64,000 nucleotides of DNA from Marinobacter sp. SS5-14b (GTDB lineage Bacteria; Pseudomonadota; Gammaproteobacteria; Pseudomonadales; Oleiphilaceae), in contig NZ_JASSVM010000001.1 of NCBI RefSeq assembly GCF_030541005.1, positions 248,001-312,000 of the forward strand. Reading direction: 5' to 3'. Below the pieces are notes generated by a model. That model was not told the DNA's origin, did not search any database, and saw only the letters and a list, made by a program, of their open reading frames with translations. A program made the position numbers and the translations under genes. Of this stretch, positions 8,731-16,858 are shown piece after piece (positions within the stretch are counted from its first letter, which is position 1; every line of letters starts with the position of its first letter).

Positions 8731-11010
8731 ATGAAAAAACTGTATCCGAGGGCCGTTGACGCCCTCCGTTCCGTCTCCCGTCCGGATTTTGTGGCGGGAG
8801 CTGATATTGTTCCCTCGATTACCGGCCACTCGATTCCCCGCGAAGAAACCGTACACCACCTGCTCAGCCTGCTGCCGGAGATTGAACCGGATCATCTGGT
8901 TATGCATGTTGGTGGCGGTTCCGGTTACCTGACGGCCGTTCTCGCCGAGCTGGCCCACCGGGTAATCTATGTCGATCGCAACCCGGTGTTGGCCGACAAG
9001 GCCCGCGAGCGATTTTTCCGCTACGGCATGCACAACATCGATATTATTGAAGCGTCGGTAGACAGTGGCGTTAATCACGACGAACTCTGTGACCTGATAC
9101 TCTGCACCACCTTCATTTCGGACCCGCAGGTTTTGCTGCAGAGCCTGCGGGAGGGTGGCAGTCTTGTCTGCCTCGAAGGGCGCGCGGGCCCGGTCCCCAG
9201 CCTTGCCATGTTTCAGCGCACTGGGGCTCGGCTAGAGCGGGTTAGAACCCTGGGTTGGGTAGACTTCAACCGCAATGCCGAACAGATCCTGATCGATTTG
9301 GGGGTGGTGACTGAGGCGGCGCTCGCTCAGGCACGGGCCGAGGCCGCGACCAAAAATGAGCGGGTGCTGGATGTTCTGCGCCGCAAGCTGAACCTTGAAG
9401 AAATCGATTTGTACCGCTCGCTTGCCCAGCAACGGGGCATGGTGTTCACCGATGCCGATGAAGTGTTGAGCAGCCTTCAATCCGAATTGTTCCGCCGGTT
9501 CTCAAGAACCTTTCTCGATTTGTCCCGGATGATTCCGGTGGCCGAGAGCGATGGCATGCTGACTGTCGTCACTGACGACCCGGATGCCCACACTGATCAA
9601 CTCGAGAGACTTACGCCCCACCAGCAGATCACCTGCCTTCTGGTCACCCCGACCGATTTTCGTCGGGTCTGGTCAGCGCTTGACCTTACGGTTAAAGGCA
9701 GTCGCTTTGTCGCAGAGCACGGCACAACGGTTCAGGAAAAGGACGAAGGTGCCAGCAAGCGGGATCTATTGGGTGAGGAACACGGTGGCAAAAGTATCAG
9801 CCCATATCTGGTGTCTGTGTATGAAGCCATTCTGCTCGATGCCGTCAGCGAAAAAGCCAGCGACATTCATGTGGAGCAATATGAAAACCGGGTTCGCATC
9901 CGCCTGCGGGTAGACGGTGATTTGCATGACCTGCCGCAATACCAGCTTTCGGCCCGGGAAATCCGGGGCGTTATCAACGTCATCAAATTGCGCGCGGAGC
10001 TGAACATTGCCGAGCACCGATTGCCGCAAGGTGGCCGTTCGCGACTGCAGTTAGGCGAAACCAGCTACGATCTGCGGATTCAGACACAGCCCTCTCTGCA
10101 CGGCGAAAACGCCATCATCCGCTTGTTGCCCCAGACGGGCCGGGCCATGACGATTGCCGAGCTGGGTATGTCACCGACCATTGGCAGCCGGTACACGAGA
10201 CTGCTGGATAACCCGGCCGGGCTGGTGCTGGTGGTCGGGCCAACGGGCTCGGGTAAGTCCACAACGTTGTATGCCGGACTGCAGACCCTGGCAGATGATG
10301 GCCGCCGAAAGGTGATCACGGTTGAAGACCCGATCGAGTATTCTATCGATAACATCCAACAAACCCGGGTGCGGTCGGAGATCGGCTTCAGCTTTGCTGA
10401 CGCCATGCGGTCGTTTGTCCGGGAGGATCCGGATGTCATTCTGGTGGGTGAGATCCGGGATCAGGAAACCGCTCTGGAAGCGATTCGGGCCTCGCAAACC
10501 GGCCACGTCGTGCTGTCGACGCTGCACTGTAACGACGCCGTGGACTCACTCCAGCGCCTTTACGATCTGGGCATTCATCCCAATTCCATCGCGGGTGAGC
10601 TGCTGGCGGTCATCGCGCAGCGCCTCGCCAAGCGCATATGCAAACACTGTGTGAAGCCCGCAAAGCCAGATCCAGCCATTCTGGCGGAAGTTTTCCCCCA
10701 GGGCGCACCGACGGATTTCCGGTGCTTTGAGGGAGAGGGCTGCGATAAGTGCAATGGCCGAGGTACTCACGGCCGGGTGGCCATCGTTGAATACATGGAG
10801 GTCGACGCCGATATCCGCAACGCCATTTCCAGCCAGCCACCGATTGGCGAGCTGCGCTGGCGAGCACTGGATGCCGGCCTGGTGACCATGAGAGACAGTG
10901 CGCTGGATCATGTGATTGAAGGGATTATCCCGATGTCGGAACTGCCGAGAATTCTCCCCAGGGAGCGTATGGCTCCGGAAGTACGCGGCGGCCGGAGGAG
11001 TAACGGATGA
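8731..11010 (+). CDS. GspE/PilB-type secretion ATPase with N-terminal isoaspartate-methyltransferase-like domain
   Basis: 759 residues without internal break. Residues about 25-185 look like a protein-L-isoaspartate O-methyltransferase fold, with SAM motif I MHVGGGSGYLTAVLAELA at 58-75 and an acidic VIYVDRN strand end at 78-84. Residues about 185-320 resemble the MshE/GspE N-terminal domain (GVVTEAAL, then LRRKLNLEEIDLYRSLAQQRG). Residues 355-745 are the ATPase: Walker A GPTGSGKST at 503-511, Walker B around DPDVILVGE at 566-574, a GHVVLSTLH His box at 591-599, and zinc cysteines 637, 640, 671 and 674. Such ATPases drive type II secretion or type IV pili, but no pilin or secretin gene is near. 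It overlaps the next gene by four bases (ATGA). Confidence 0.88.
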   Translation: MKKLYPRAVDALRSVSRPDFVAGADIVPSITGHSIPREETVHHLLSLLPEIEPDHLVMHVGGGSGYLTAVLAELAHRVIYVDRNPVLADKARERFFRYGMHNIDIIEASVDSGVNHDELCDLILCTTFISDPQVLLQSLREGGSLVCLEGRAGPVPSLAMFQRTGARLERVRTLGWVDFNRNAEQILIDLGVVTEAALAQARAEAATKNERVLDVLRRKLNLEEIDLYRSLAQQRGMVFTDADEVLSSLQSELFRRFSRTFLDLSRMIPVAESDGMLTVVTDDPDAHTDQLERLTPHQQITCLLVTPTDFRRVWSALDLTVKGSRFVAEHGTTVQEKDEGASKRDLLGEEHGGKSISPYLVSVYEAILLDAVSEKASDIHVEQYENRVRIRLRVDGDLHDLPQYQLSAREIRGVINVIKLRAELNIAEHRLPQGGRSRLQLGETSYDLRIQTQPSLHGENAIIRLLPQTGRAMTIAELGMSPTIGSRYTRLLDNPAGLVLVVGPTGSGKSTTLYAGLQTLADDGRRKVITVEDPIEYSIDNIQQTRVRSEIGFSFADAMRSFVREDPDVILVGEIRDQETALEAIRASQTGHVVLSTLHCNDAVDSLQRLYDLGIHPNSIAGELLAVIAQRLAKRICKHCVKPAKPDPAILAEVFPQGAPTDFRCFEGEGCDKCNGRGTHGRVAIVEYMEVDADIRNAISSQPPIGELRWRALDAGLVTMRDSALDHVIEGIIPMSELPRILPRERMAPEVRGGRRSNG

Positions 11011-12110
11011 AAAATACCAGACAGGCGAAAAAGGCCGCGCAGCGTGAGCCGGCGGAGGTTACCTACCGCCATGAGCTGGACAAGCTGATGTCGACGGATC
11101 CCGGCCCGATCCCACCGGGTTGGAAGTTATCGCCCAGGGGCGTTGAAAAATTTCTGCTGGGTGATGAAAAGCTTGGTATTGAACGCAAGTTTGTAGCCGA
11201 CCGGGCGATGGTCGTACGCATTATCATTTCATTGTGTACCAGTCGCGGCTGCCTGTTGGTCGGTGAGCCGGGAACGGCCAAATCCTGGTTGTCAGAGTTG
11301 CTGGCGGCGGCCATTTCCGGGGACTCCACATTGGCTCTGCAGGGGGGCGCGATCAGTCAGGTGAGTCAGCTTTTATACAGCTGGAACGAGTCCATTCTGC
11401 GTAACGAGGGGCCGACCAGAAACGCCCTGGTGGCGTCGCCTTTACTTCGCGGCATGATGGAAGGGCGGTTGGTCCGGTTTGAGGAAATCGCCCGATGCCC
11501 GCAATCGTTGCAGGACGCCATCCTCTCCGTATTATCTGACCGGGTTGTGGTGGTACCGGAACTGCCCGGCGAAGACGGTGTGATTCTGGCCCGGGAAGGT
11601 TTTAACCTCGTGGCCACGTCCAACAGTGTGGACGAAGGCGTGCACAAAATGAGCGCGGCCCTCAAGCGCAGGATGGATTTTGAAGAGATTCGGCCGATCC
11701 GGAGTCTGACGGATGAGATGGACGTGGTGATGCAAGAAGTTCGCAAAGCCAACCTCCGGGCCGGCATTGACGTGGCCCTGGATCAATCGGTTGTGGAAAT
11801 TCTGGTCACCCTGTTCCACGAACTCCGCAATGGCCAGACTCTGGACGGCCGGAGCACCGATCGTCTTGCGGGCGCCGCGTTGTCAACGGCCGAGGCTGTA
11901 TCGGTCGCCCATGCCGCGAGTTTGAATGCCTGGTATTATGGCGGTGGCGCGATGACGGTGGAGCACATGATTCACCATATCATCGGCTCGGCGCTGAAAG
12001 ACCAGCCAGATGACCGCCGGCGCCTCAAGCACTACTTCGAGACGGTAGTGGCACAACGAAAGGGCGACCATTGGCAGCAAGCCTGGGCGCTGCGGTCACT
12101 GATCAACTGA
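11007..12110 (+). CDS. MoxR-type AAA+ ATPase, orphan
   Basis: 367 residues. Walker A GEPGTAKS is at 86-93, Walker B LVRFEEI at 155-161, the sensor-1 Asn in ATSNS near 206, and an arginine-finger region KRRMDF at 220-225. The LSPRGVEKFLLGDEKLGI lead-in and SGDSTLALQGG are typical of the MoxR subgroup usually found beside VWA and SWIM-domain genes. None of those partners is here; it is instead coupled to the secretion ATPase gene upstream. MoxR proteins act as chaperones that assemble or activate protein complexes. Its 3' end overlaps the convergent fhlB gene by 15 bases. Confidence 0.85.
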   Translation: MKNTRQAKKAAQREPAEVTYRHELDKLMSTDPGPIPPGWKLSPRGVEKFLLGDEKLGIERKFVADRAMVVRIIISLCTSRGCLLVGEPGTAKSWLSELLAAAISGDSTLALQGGAISQVSQLLYSWNESILRNEGPTRNALVASPLLRGMMEGRLVRFEEIARCPQSLQDAILSVLSDRVVVVPELPGEDGVILAREGFNLVATSNSVDEGVHKMSAALKRRMDFEEIRPIRSLTDEMDVVMQEVRKANLRAGIDVALDQSVVEILVTLFHELRNGQTLDGRSTDRLAGAALSTAEAVSVAHAASLNAWYYGGGAMTVEHMIHHIIGSALKDQPDDRRRLKHYFETVVAQRKGDHWQQAWALRSLIN

Positions 12111-12428
12111 GTGGTCGTCACCGCTGGGGCGGGCGTCACCTGGCGTTTTGCCCCGGATGTGAAACGCAAATGCCAGAATCTCGGCAATCACCCGGTACAG
12201 TTCTTCGGGAATTTCCTCGTTCAGTGACAGCCTGGCCAGAATGCCGGCCAGTTCGGCGTTCTCATACAGCGGAACATCGTGCTCTCTGGCGATGCGAACG
12301 ATTTCCTCCGCCAACTCCCAGGTACCCGTGGCTGAAACAATTGGGGCCCGCTCGCCGTCGTATTTCAAGGCAACGGCGGCCGGTGCTTCTGAGCCGGGCC
12401 GGTTCTTTGCTGTGTGCTCCTGAGTCAT
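12096..12428 (-). CDS. FhlB, stand-alone homologue of the FlhB C-terminal domain
   Basis: 110 residues from the ATG at 12428, which overlaps the fliK stop (ATGA). A longer frame from 12494 would lie inside fliK and is rejected. After about 25 variable residues comes AVALKYDGERAPIV, then EEIVRIAREHDVPLYENAELAGIL and EIPEELYRVIAEILAF. This is the cytoplasmic FlhB C-terminal fold without membrane helices and without the NPTH self-cleavage site. Such proteins are thought to substitute for or compete with the FlhB C-terminal part in export switching. Pairing with fliK, which triggers that switch, fits this role. Confidence 0.85.
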   Translation of the reverse strand: MTQEHTAKNRPGSEAPAAVALKYDGERAPIVSATGTWELAEEIVRIAREHDVPLYENAELAGILARLSLNEEIPEELYRVIAEILAFAFHIRGKTPGDARPSGDDHSVDQ

Positions 12429-13789
12429 GCTTTGGTATCCACAAGGCGATGTTCCAGCCGGGTCTGGGCTTGCTGCGGGCTTCCCCTCCGGCACTCGAGA
12501 TCCGCGACATCAAGGCCGATGTCGGTCAGGCTTTGCCTGAGTAACGGCAACTCCTGATGCACCTGGCGCAGGGTGGATTGCTTCTCGGCCCAGATCTGCG
12601 CACTGACACTGGGGTGGCGATACGCAACCTCAAAATGCAGCGGGCCGGCCTGGTCCAGGTCCATCGCCAGGCTCAGCCGCCATTCGCTGACCGATGCACG
12701 TTCAGGCCGGTTTCTGGTATCCCCGCCTTGAGGGTATTGCTCCATTCGCAATTGCGCCATTCTCGGTTCTTGTTGGGGCGTCAGCCAGGGAATTTCTATC
12801 AGCATGGTCGTGGCTGGGGTGCCGGGTTCCGCGCCGGCACGGGCGGTGAGGGTCTGGCTGTGTAGCTGGTTCACGGTAATCCGGTTTAGCATGCCGGCGA
12901 GCATGCGCAGGGTCTGGGCAACGCTGGCGGGTTCTGCGCTGCCCTGGGCTGGCGTAGTGCTCAACCGGGGGAATTGCAGTGGCGCGTGCATCAGATCCGG
13001 GCTGGCCAGCGGCGTTAAACGGTTGAAGGTTTCCGGAGCTTGTCCCTGGCTGGCCAGTAAAGCGGTAACGATACGGGCCAGTGCCAACTTGAAGTCTGTT
13101 GGCGCGGGTTGCCCGGGTGTGGTCTGAAGCAGCCGGGACTCTGCAAACATGCCGCTCTCGGCCAGCCACTGTTTAACCAGAGCCGCGCTGCCATCGGATT
13201 TTCCTGCGCCGGGCAACAAACTGCTGGCGGTTGGCAGGCGGCTAGTCAGCCCTTCCAGCGCCTGTCTGGCTGCTGCGGGCAGTGGTTGCACGCTGCTGGA
13301 CGAAGGAGGCTGGCCAGGCTGGGGTTGGGGTTTCAATCCGGTTGTCAGGCTCGTCAGCAACTGAGCCAGTCCCGCTTGCAGATTTTGTTGCCAGGGTAAG
13401 CGCTGTGCCAGTGCCCGGGCAATGCCGGCTTCCTGGTTGGGCGCCAGTTTTCCCAGCAGCTGCAGTTCATTTCCGGCGCGCCTCACTTTGATCAGATCGC
13501 CCGCTGTCAGGTCCGGTGGCCGGTTGCCAACGGCCACCGCCAGAGAGCGGCCTTTCAACTCCAGAATCAGCTCGTGACCGCCACCCTTCTGTTGCAGCAC
13601 TTCGGCCACTCTCGCCAGCGCGGTTTCCCGGTTCGCCAGCTTGATCTGGGTCAGTTGTTGTTGGGCAGACAAGGCAAGGTCTGGCATTGCCGTTTGTCGG
13701 GCCGTAGCACTCTGGCCCTGCACCGGCTGCTTGCTGGCCGGGTCTGCCGTTGGAACAGGTGGTTGTCCTGGGTTCAGTTTCATTGGCAT
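12425..13789 (-). CDS. fliK: FliK-like flagellar hook-length control protein
   Basis: 454 residues from the ATG at 13789 (MPMKLNPG). A TTG at 13807 would add six residues, and neither start has a strong Shine-Dalgarno. The N-terminal two thirds are Gln/Ala/Pro/Leu-rich and probably extended. The C-terminal part (about 350-430) has the hook-length-control domain features WRLSLAMDLDQAGPLHFEVA and VRQVH-like helices. FliK is secreted as a ruler and tells FlhB to switch from hook to filament export. It is distant from the main fliK usually found in basal-body operons, so it may be a second copy or the only one. Confidence 0.75.
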   Translation of the reverse strand: MPMKLNPGQPPVPTADPASKQPVQGQSATARQTAMPDLALSAQQQLTQIKLANRETALARVAEVLQQKGGGHELILELKGRSLAVAVGNRPPDLTAGDLIKVRRAGNELQLLGKLAPNQEAGIARALAQRLPWQQNLQAGLAQLLTSLTTGLKPQPQPGQPPSSSSVQPLPAAARQALEGLTSRLPTASSLLPGAGKSDGSAALVKQWLAESGMFAESRLLQTTPGQPAPTDFKLALARIVTALLASQGQAPETFNRLTPLASPDLMHAPLQFPRLSTTPAQGSAEPASVAQTLRMLAGMLNRITVNQLHSQTLTARAGAEPGTPATTMLIEIPWLTPQQEPRMAQLRMEQYPQGGDTRNRPERASVSEWRLSLAMDLDQAGPLHFEVAYRHPSVSAQIWAEKQSTLRQVHQELPLLRQSLTDIGLDVADLECRRGSPQQAQTRLEHRLVDTKA

Positions 13790-13830
13790 TGTTTTGATGT
13801 CAGGCAAGAGTAATCCGCGAACGCTTTCGT

Positions 13831-13836
13831 TATAAT
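13831..13836 (+). promoter_or_regulatory. Candidate -10 element for the ccm operon
   Basis: A perfect TATAAT lies in the 153-base gap between the divergent fliK and ccmA starts, about 106 bases before the ccmA ATG. I find no good -35 hexamer 16-18 bases upstream, so this is a weak call. Confidence 0.3.
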
Positions 13837-13942
13837 ACGCCGCGTTGGCAGTGACTGCCCGGATTTCATGTTGGCACCTGCGTGGCCTTCATACATACAC
13901 CCGATGCCCGCTGTGCATCCATCGCTCTGAAACGGAACCCAG

Positions 13943-14581
13943 ATGCCCGAGCCGTTACTACAGGCCGTCAGTCTTGAGTGTGAGCGCGATTCGCGCCTGC
14001 TGTTCCAGAATCTGTCCTTTTCCATACTGCCCGGTACGGTAACCCGTGTCGAGGGTCCGAATGGTTCCGGTAAAACTACCCTGCTGCGAATTCTCGCAGG
14101 TTTGAATGATGCCTGGTCCGGAGAGTTGCACTGGTGTGGCAAGCCGCGTGAGCAGAATCGCGAATCCTATCTTCGTAACATGCTTTACCTTGGCCACCGT
14201 CCGGGTATCAAGCCGTTGCTTACGCCACTGGAAAACCTGCGTGCACTGATGGCCGGCCGCCGGCCCGTCAGTGACGAAGTGTTGCTGCAAGCGTTAGCGG
14301 GTACCGGCCTTTCGGGCTTCGAGCACGTGGCCTGCCGCAATCTGTCTGCAGGTCAGCAACGAAGGGTAGCCTTGGCTCGCTTGCTCATTGCCGATGAGCC
14401 ACTCTGGCTGCTCGATGAGGTGTTCACCGCCATCGATGCGGCCGGTGTAGAAGCCATTGAGGCGTTGCTGCAGCAGCGTGCTGCCGAGGGTGGCGCCGTG
14501 ATAGTTACTACCCATCACGATCTGCAGTTGCCAGGCATGAAGTTCATCACGCTGGGGGCGGGAGAAAACGATGAATGCTGA
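13943..14581 (+). CDS. ccmA: Cytochrome c maturation ABC transporter ATPase CcmA
   Basis: 212 residues. Walker A GPNGSGKTT is at 38-46, the ABC signature reads LSAGQQRRVALARLL, and Walker B is LWLLDEV. CcmA with CcmB and CcmC forms the complex whose ATP hydrolysis releases holo-CcmE from CcmC. The size is normal for the family. It is the first gene of a nine-gene ccm operon and overlaps ccmB by 11 bases. Confidence 0.96.
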   Translation: MPEPLLQAVSLECERDSRLLFQNLSFSILPGTVTRVEGPNGSGKTTLLRILAGLNDAWSGELHWCGKPREQNRESYLRNMLYLGHRPGIKPLLTPLENLRALMAGRRPVSDEVLLQALAGTGLSGFEHVACRNLSAGQQRRVALARLLIADEPLWLLDEVFTAIDAAGVEAIEALLQQRAAEGGAVIVTTHHDLQLPGMKFITLGAGENDEC

Positions 14582-15296
14582 TGTGCAACTGTCGTTAAAG
14601 GCTGAGGATGCCGCCATTGGTCCGGTTCGGGCGATGATTGCAGTGTTCGCCAGAGATGTGCGGGTGGCCTTCCGGCAACGGCAGGACCTGCTCAATCCAC
14701 TGTTGTTTTTCACCATGGTGGTAACCCTTTTTCCCCTGGGAGTCAGCCCGGAAGTGGCATTTCTGAAACAGTCAGGAGCCGGTATCCTTTGGGTGGCGGC
14801 ACTGTTGTCAGTGCTTTTGTCCCTGGATCATCTGTTTCGTCACGATTTTGATGACGGCACGCTGGAACAACTGATGCTTCAACCGCAGCCTTTGTTCCTG
14901 CTGGTCCTGGCAAAAACCATGGCGCACTGGATGCTGACCGGGCTGCCGCTGGTGCTGCTGACACCGGTTTTAGGGCTAATGTTGCATCTGGACGGGAACT
15001 CCGTCGCAACTTTGTGTCTAACGCTGCTGATCGGTACACCGGTATTGAGCCTGGTAGGCGCCATAGGTGCGGCCCTGACACTGGGCTTGCGTTCAGCGGG
15101 GGTGCTCTTGTCACTGCTGATTATTCCGCTGTACATTCCCGTGCTGATTTTCGGTACCGGAACGGTGGCGGCAGCGGCAGAAGGCTCTCCGGTAGCCGGC
15201 TATCTGGCATTAATGGGCGCTTTTCTGTTTCTGGCGCTGACATTGGCGCCGTTTGCCGCCGCAGCAGCGTTAAGAATCAGCCTGTCCAACAGCTGA
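14571..15296 (+). CDS. ccmB: Heme exporter subunit CcmB
   Basis: 241 residues with six hydrophobic segments. The family motif FARDVRVAFRQRQDLLNPLLFF is near residues 25-46, followed by LDHLFRHDFDDGTLEQLML. The start lies inside the ccmA end, suggesting coupled translation. CcmB is the membrane partner of CcmA in the inner membrane. An alternative start further in is possible because the first 20 residues are variable. Confidence 0.95.
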   Translation: MNADVQLSLKAEDAAIGPVRAMIAVFARDVRVAFRQRQDLLNPLLFFTMVVTLFPLGVSPEVAFLKQSGAGILWVAALLSVLLSLDHLFRHDFDDGTLEQLMLQPQPLFLLVLAKTMAHWMLTGLPLVLLTPVLGLMLHLDGNSVATLCLTLLIGTPVLSLVGAIGAALTLGLRSAGVLLSLLIIPLYIPVLIFGTGTVAAAAEGSPVAGYLALMGAFLFLALTLAPFAAAAALRISLSNS

Positions 15297-15350
15297 CGGT
15301 TTTTCAGCAGGGCAACAACGAACAGTTATTAGCAAGACGGTGACCAACTG

Positions 15351-16094
15351 ATGTGGCAATTTTTTCACAAGCTGGGTTCCCCCAAGTGGTTCTATGGAAT
15401 TGCAACCCGCTTCATGCCCTGGCTGCTGGCCAGTGGCTTGCTCCTGTTAGTGGCGGGAATTGTGTGGGGGCTGGCCTTTGCGCCGAAAGATTATCTGCAG
15501 GGTAACAGTTACCGGATCATCTTTATTCACGTACCCGCTGCCTTTCTGGCCCAGTCTATCTACATCATGATGGCCTTCTCTGCCGTGGTCACTCTGGTCT
15601 GGCGCATGAAGCTGGCCGATGTGTTCGTGAAGGCCGTTGCGCCAGTCGGTCTGGTGTTCACTTTTTTGTCGCTGTTTACCGGCGCTGTGTGGGGCAAACC
15701 TACCTGGGGTACCTGGTGGGTGTGGGATGCCCGTCTCACTTCCATGTTGATCCTGTTGTTCCTGTATGGTGGCGTCATCGCACTGGACCGAGCCATCAAC
15801 GATGAAAAGTCCGCAGCCCGCGCCGTTGCGGTTCTGGTACTGGTGGGGGTAGTAAATATCCCTATCATCAAATATTCGGTGGACTGGTGGAATACACTGC
15901 ACCAGCCGGCGACGTTCAAGTTGACTGAAAAGCCCTCCATGGCGGTGGAAATGTGGGTGCCTTTGGTGCTGGCGATTCTTGGTCTCTATTTACTGTTCGG
16001 TTGGCTGGCGTGCCTGAGGATGAAAACGGAGATTCTGATACGTGAGCAACGCACCCGGTGGGTAAGAGACCTGGTACTGGCGGGAGGGAAGTAA
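15351..16094 (+). CDS. ccmC: Heme-handling membrane protein CcmC
   Basis: 247 residues with six membrane helices. The tryptophan-rich WWD motif reads [19 protein letters not shown] and is flanked by conserved periplasmic histidines, one in IFIHVPAAF and another in NTLHQPAT. CcmC attaches heme to CcmE in the periplasm. The gene is 54 bases after ccmB and 3 bases before ccmD. Confidence 0.96.
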   Translation: MWQFFHKLGSPKWFYGIATRFMPWLLASGLLLLVAGIVWGLAFAPKDYLQGNSYRIIFIHVPAAFLAQSIYIMMAFSAVVTLVWRMKLADVFVKAVAPVGLVFTFLSLFTGAVWGKPTWGTWWVWDARLTSMLILLFLYGGVIALDRAINDEKSAARAVAVLVLVGVVNIPIIKYSVDWWNTLHQPATFKLTEKPSMAVEMWVPLVLAILGLYLLFGWLACLRMKTEILIREQRTRWVRDLVLAGGK

Positions 16095-16097
16095 CCC

Positions 16098-16331
16098 ATG
16101 GCATTCGACTCTTTTTCAGCCTTTCTTGTCATGGAAGGACACGGCCCCTATGTATGGGTCTGTTATGGCGTGTTCGTGCTTCTGCTGGCCGGGATGATGT
16201 TCTGGTCGTTCAGGACCCATCAGGATATCTATCAGATTTGCAAACGCGGCTACGAACAGCAGAGCAAGGTTGGCCAGCCGAAGCCAAAGGCACCGGCTAC
16301 GTTTACCCGAGTAGAAGTTTCCCAGGATTGA
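16098..16331 (+). CDS. ccmD: Small membrane protein CcmD
   Basis: 77 residues with one membrane helix (about 17-35) preceded by MEGHGPYVWVCYG, the usual CcmD signature, and a basic C-terminal tail. CcmD stabilises the CcmC-CcmE complex and helps release holo-CcmE. It lies between ccmC and ccmE with short gaps. Confidence 0.93.
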   Translation: MAFDSFSAFLVMEGHGPYVWVCYGVFVLLLAGMMFWSFRTHQDIYQICKRGYEQQSKVGQPKPKAPATFTRVEVSQD

Positions 16332-16345
16332 CCAGCAGGTAACCC

Positions 16346-16825
16346 ATGCATCCGATTCGCAAAAAACGACTGACTATTGTGCTTTTCCTCGTTGCCGGCC
16401 TGGCCATTGCGGTGGGCCTGACAACCTACGCGCTGCGCCAGAACATCAATCTGTTCTACGATCCGACTGAAATTGCGGCCGGCAATGCGCCGGTGGATGT
16501 GCGCATCCGTGCGGGTGGTATGGTTGAAGCCGGCAGTGTGGTACGTGACACCGAGACCCTGAAAGTAGAGTTCAAGGTGACGGACTTCTCGGCGTCTGTC
16601 CCGGTTGAGTATGTCGGCATCCTCCCAGACCTGTTTGCCGAAGGGCAGGGCGTGGTTGCTATGGGGCGCCTGAACAATGAGGGTGTCTTCGTGGCGGATC
16701 AGGTACTGGCCAAGCACGACGAGAACTACATGCCTCCGGAAGTGGCGGACGCTCTGGAGAAGTCTTCAAAAGCACAGAACAAAGCGGCAGACGTAGATAA
16801 AGCTGCAGAAACTACGGCCTACTGA
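16346..16825 (+). CDS. ccmE: Periplasmic heme chaperone CcmE
   Basis: 159 residues. An N-terminal signal anchor (about 8-28) is followed by an OB-fold domain. The heme-binding site LAKHDENY has His124, which binds heme covalently, and Tyr128. The C-terminal tail is Lys/Ala/Asp-rich and likely disordered. It carries heme from CcmC to the CcmF/H ligation complex. Confidence 0.97.
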   Translation: MHPIRKKRLTIVLFLVAGLAIAVGLTTYALRQNINLFYDPTEIAAGNAPVDVRIRAGGMVEAGSVVRDTETLKVEFKVTDFSASVPVEYVGILPDLFAEGQGVVAMGRLNNEGVFVADQVLAKHDENYMPPEVADALEKSSKAQNKAADVDKAAETTAY

Positions 16826-16858
16826 GCCCCAATTTATTTCTGACGTAGGAGAGTCCTG

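Noticed and set aside
8731..11010. Fusion caused by a sequencing error joining two genes
   Set aside because: One frame is open through all 759 codons, with no internal start plus ribosome binding site at the domain junction and no codon-usage break seen. An error deleting a stop cannot be fully excluded without reads.
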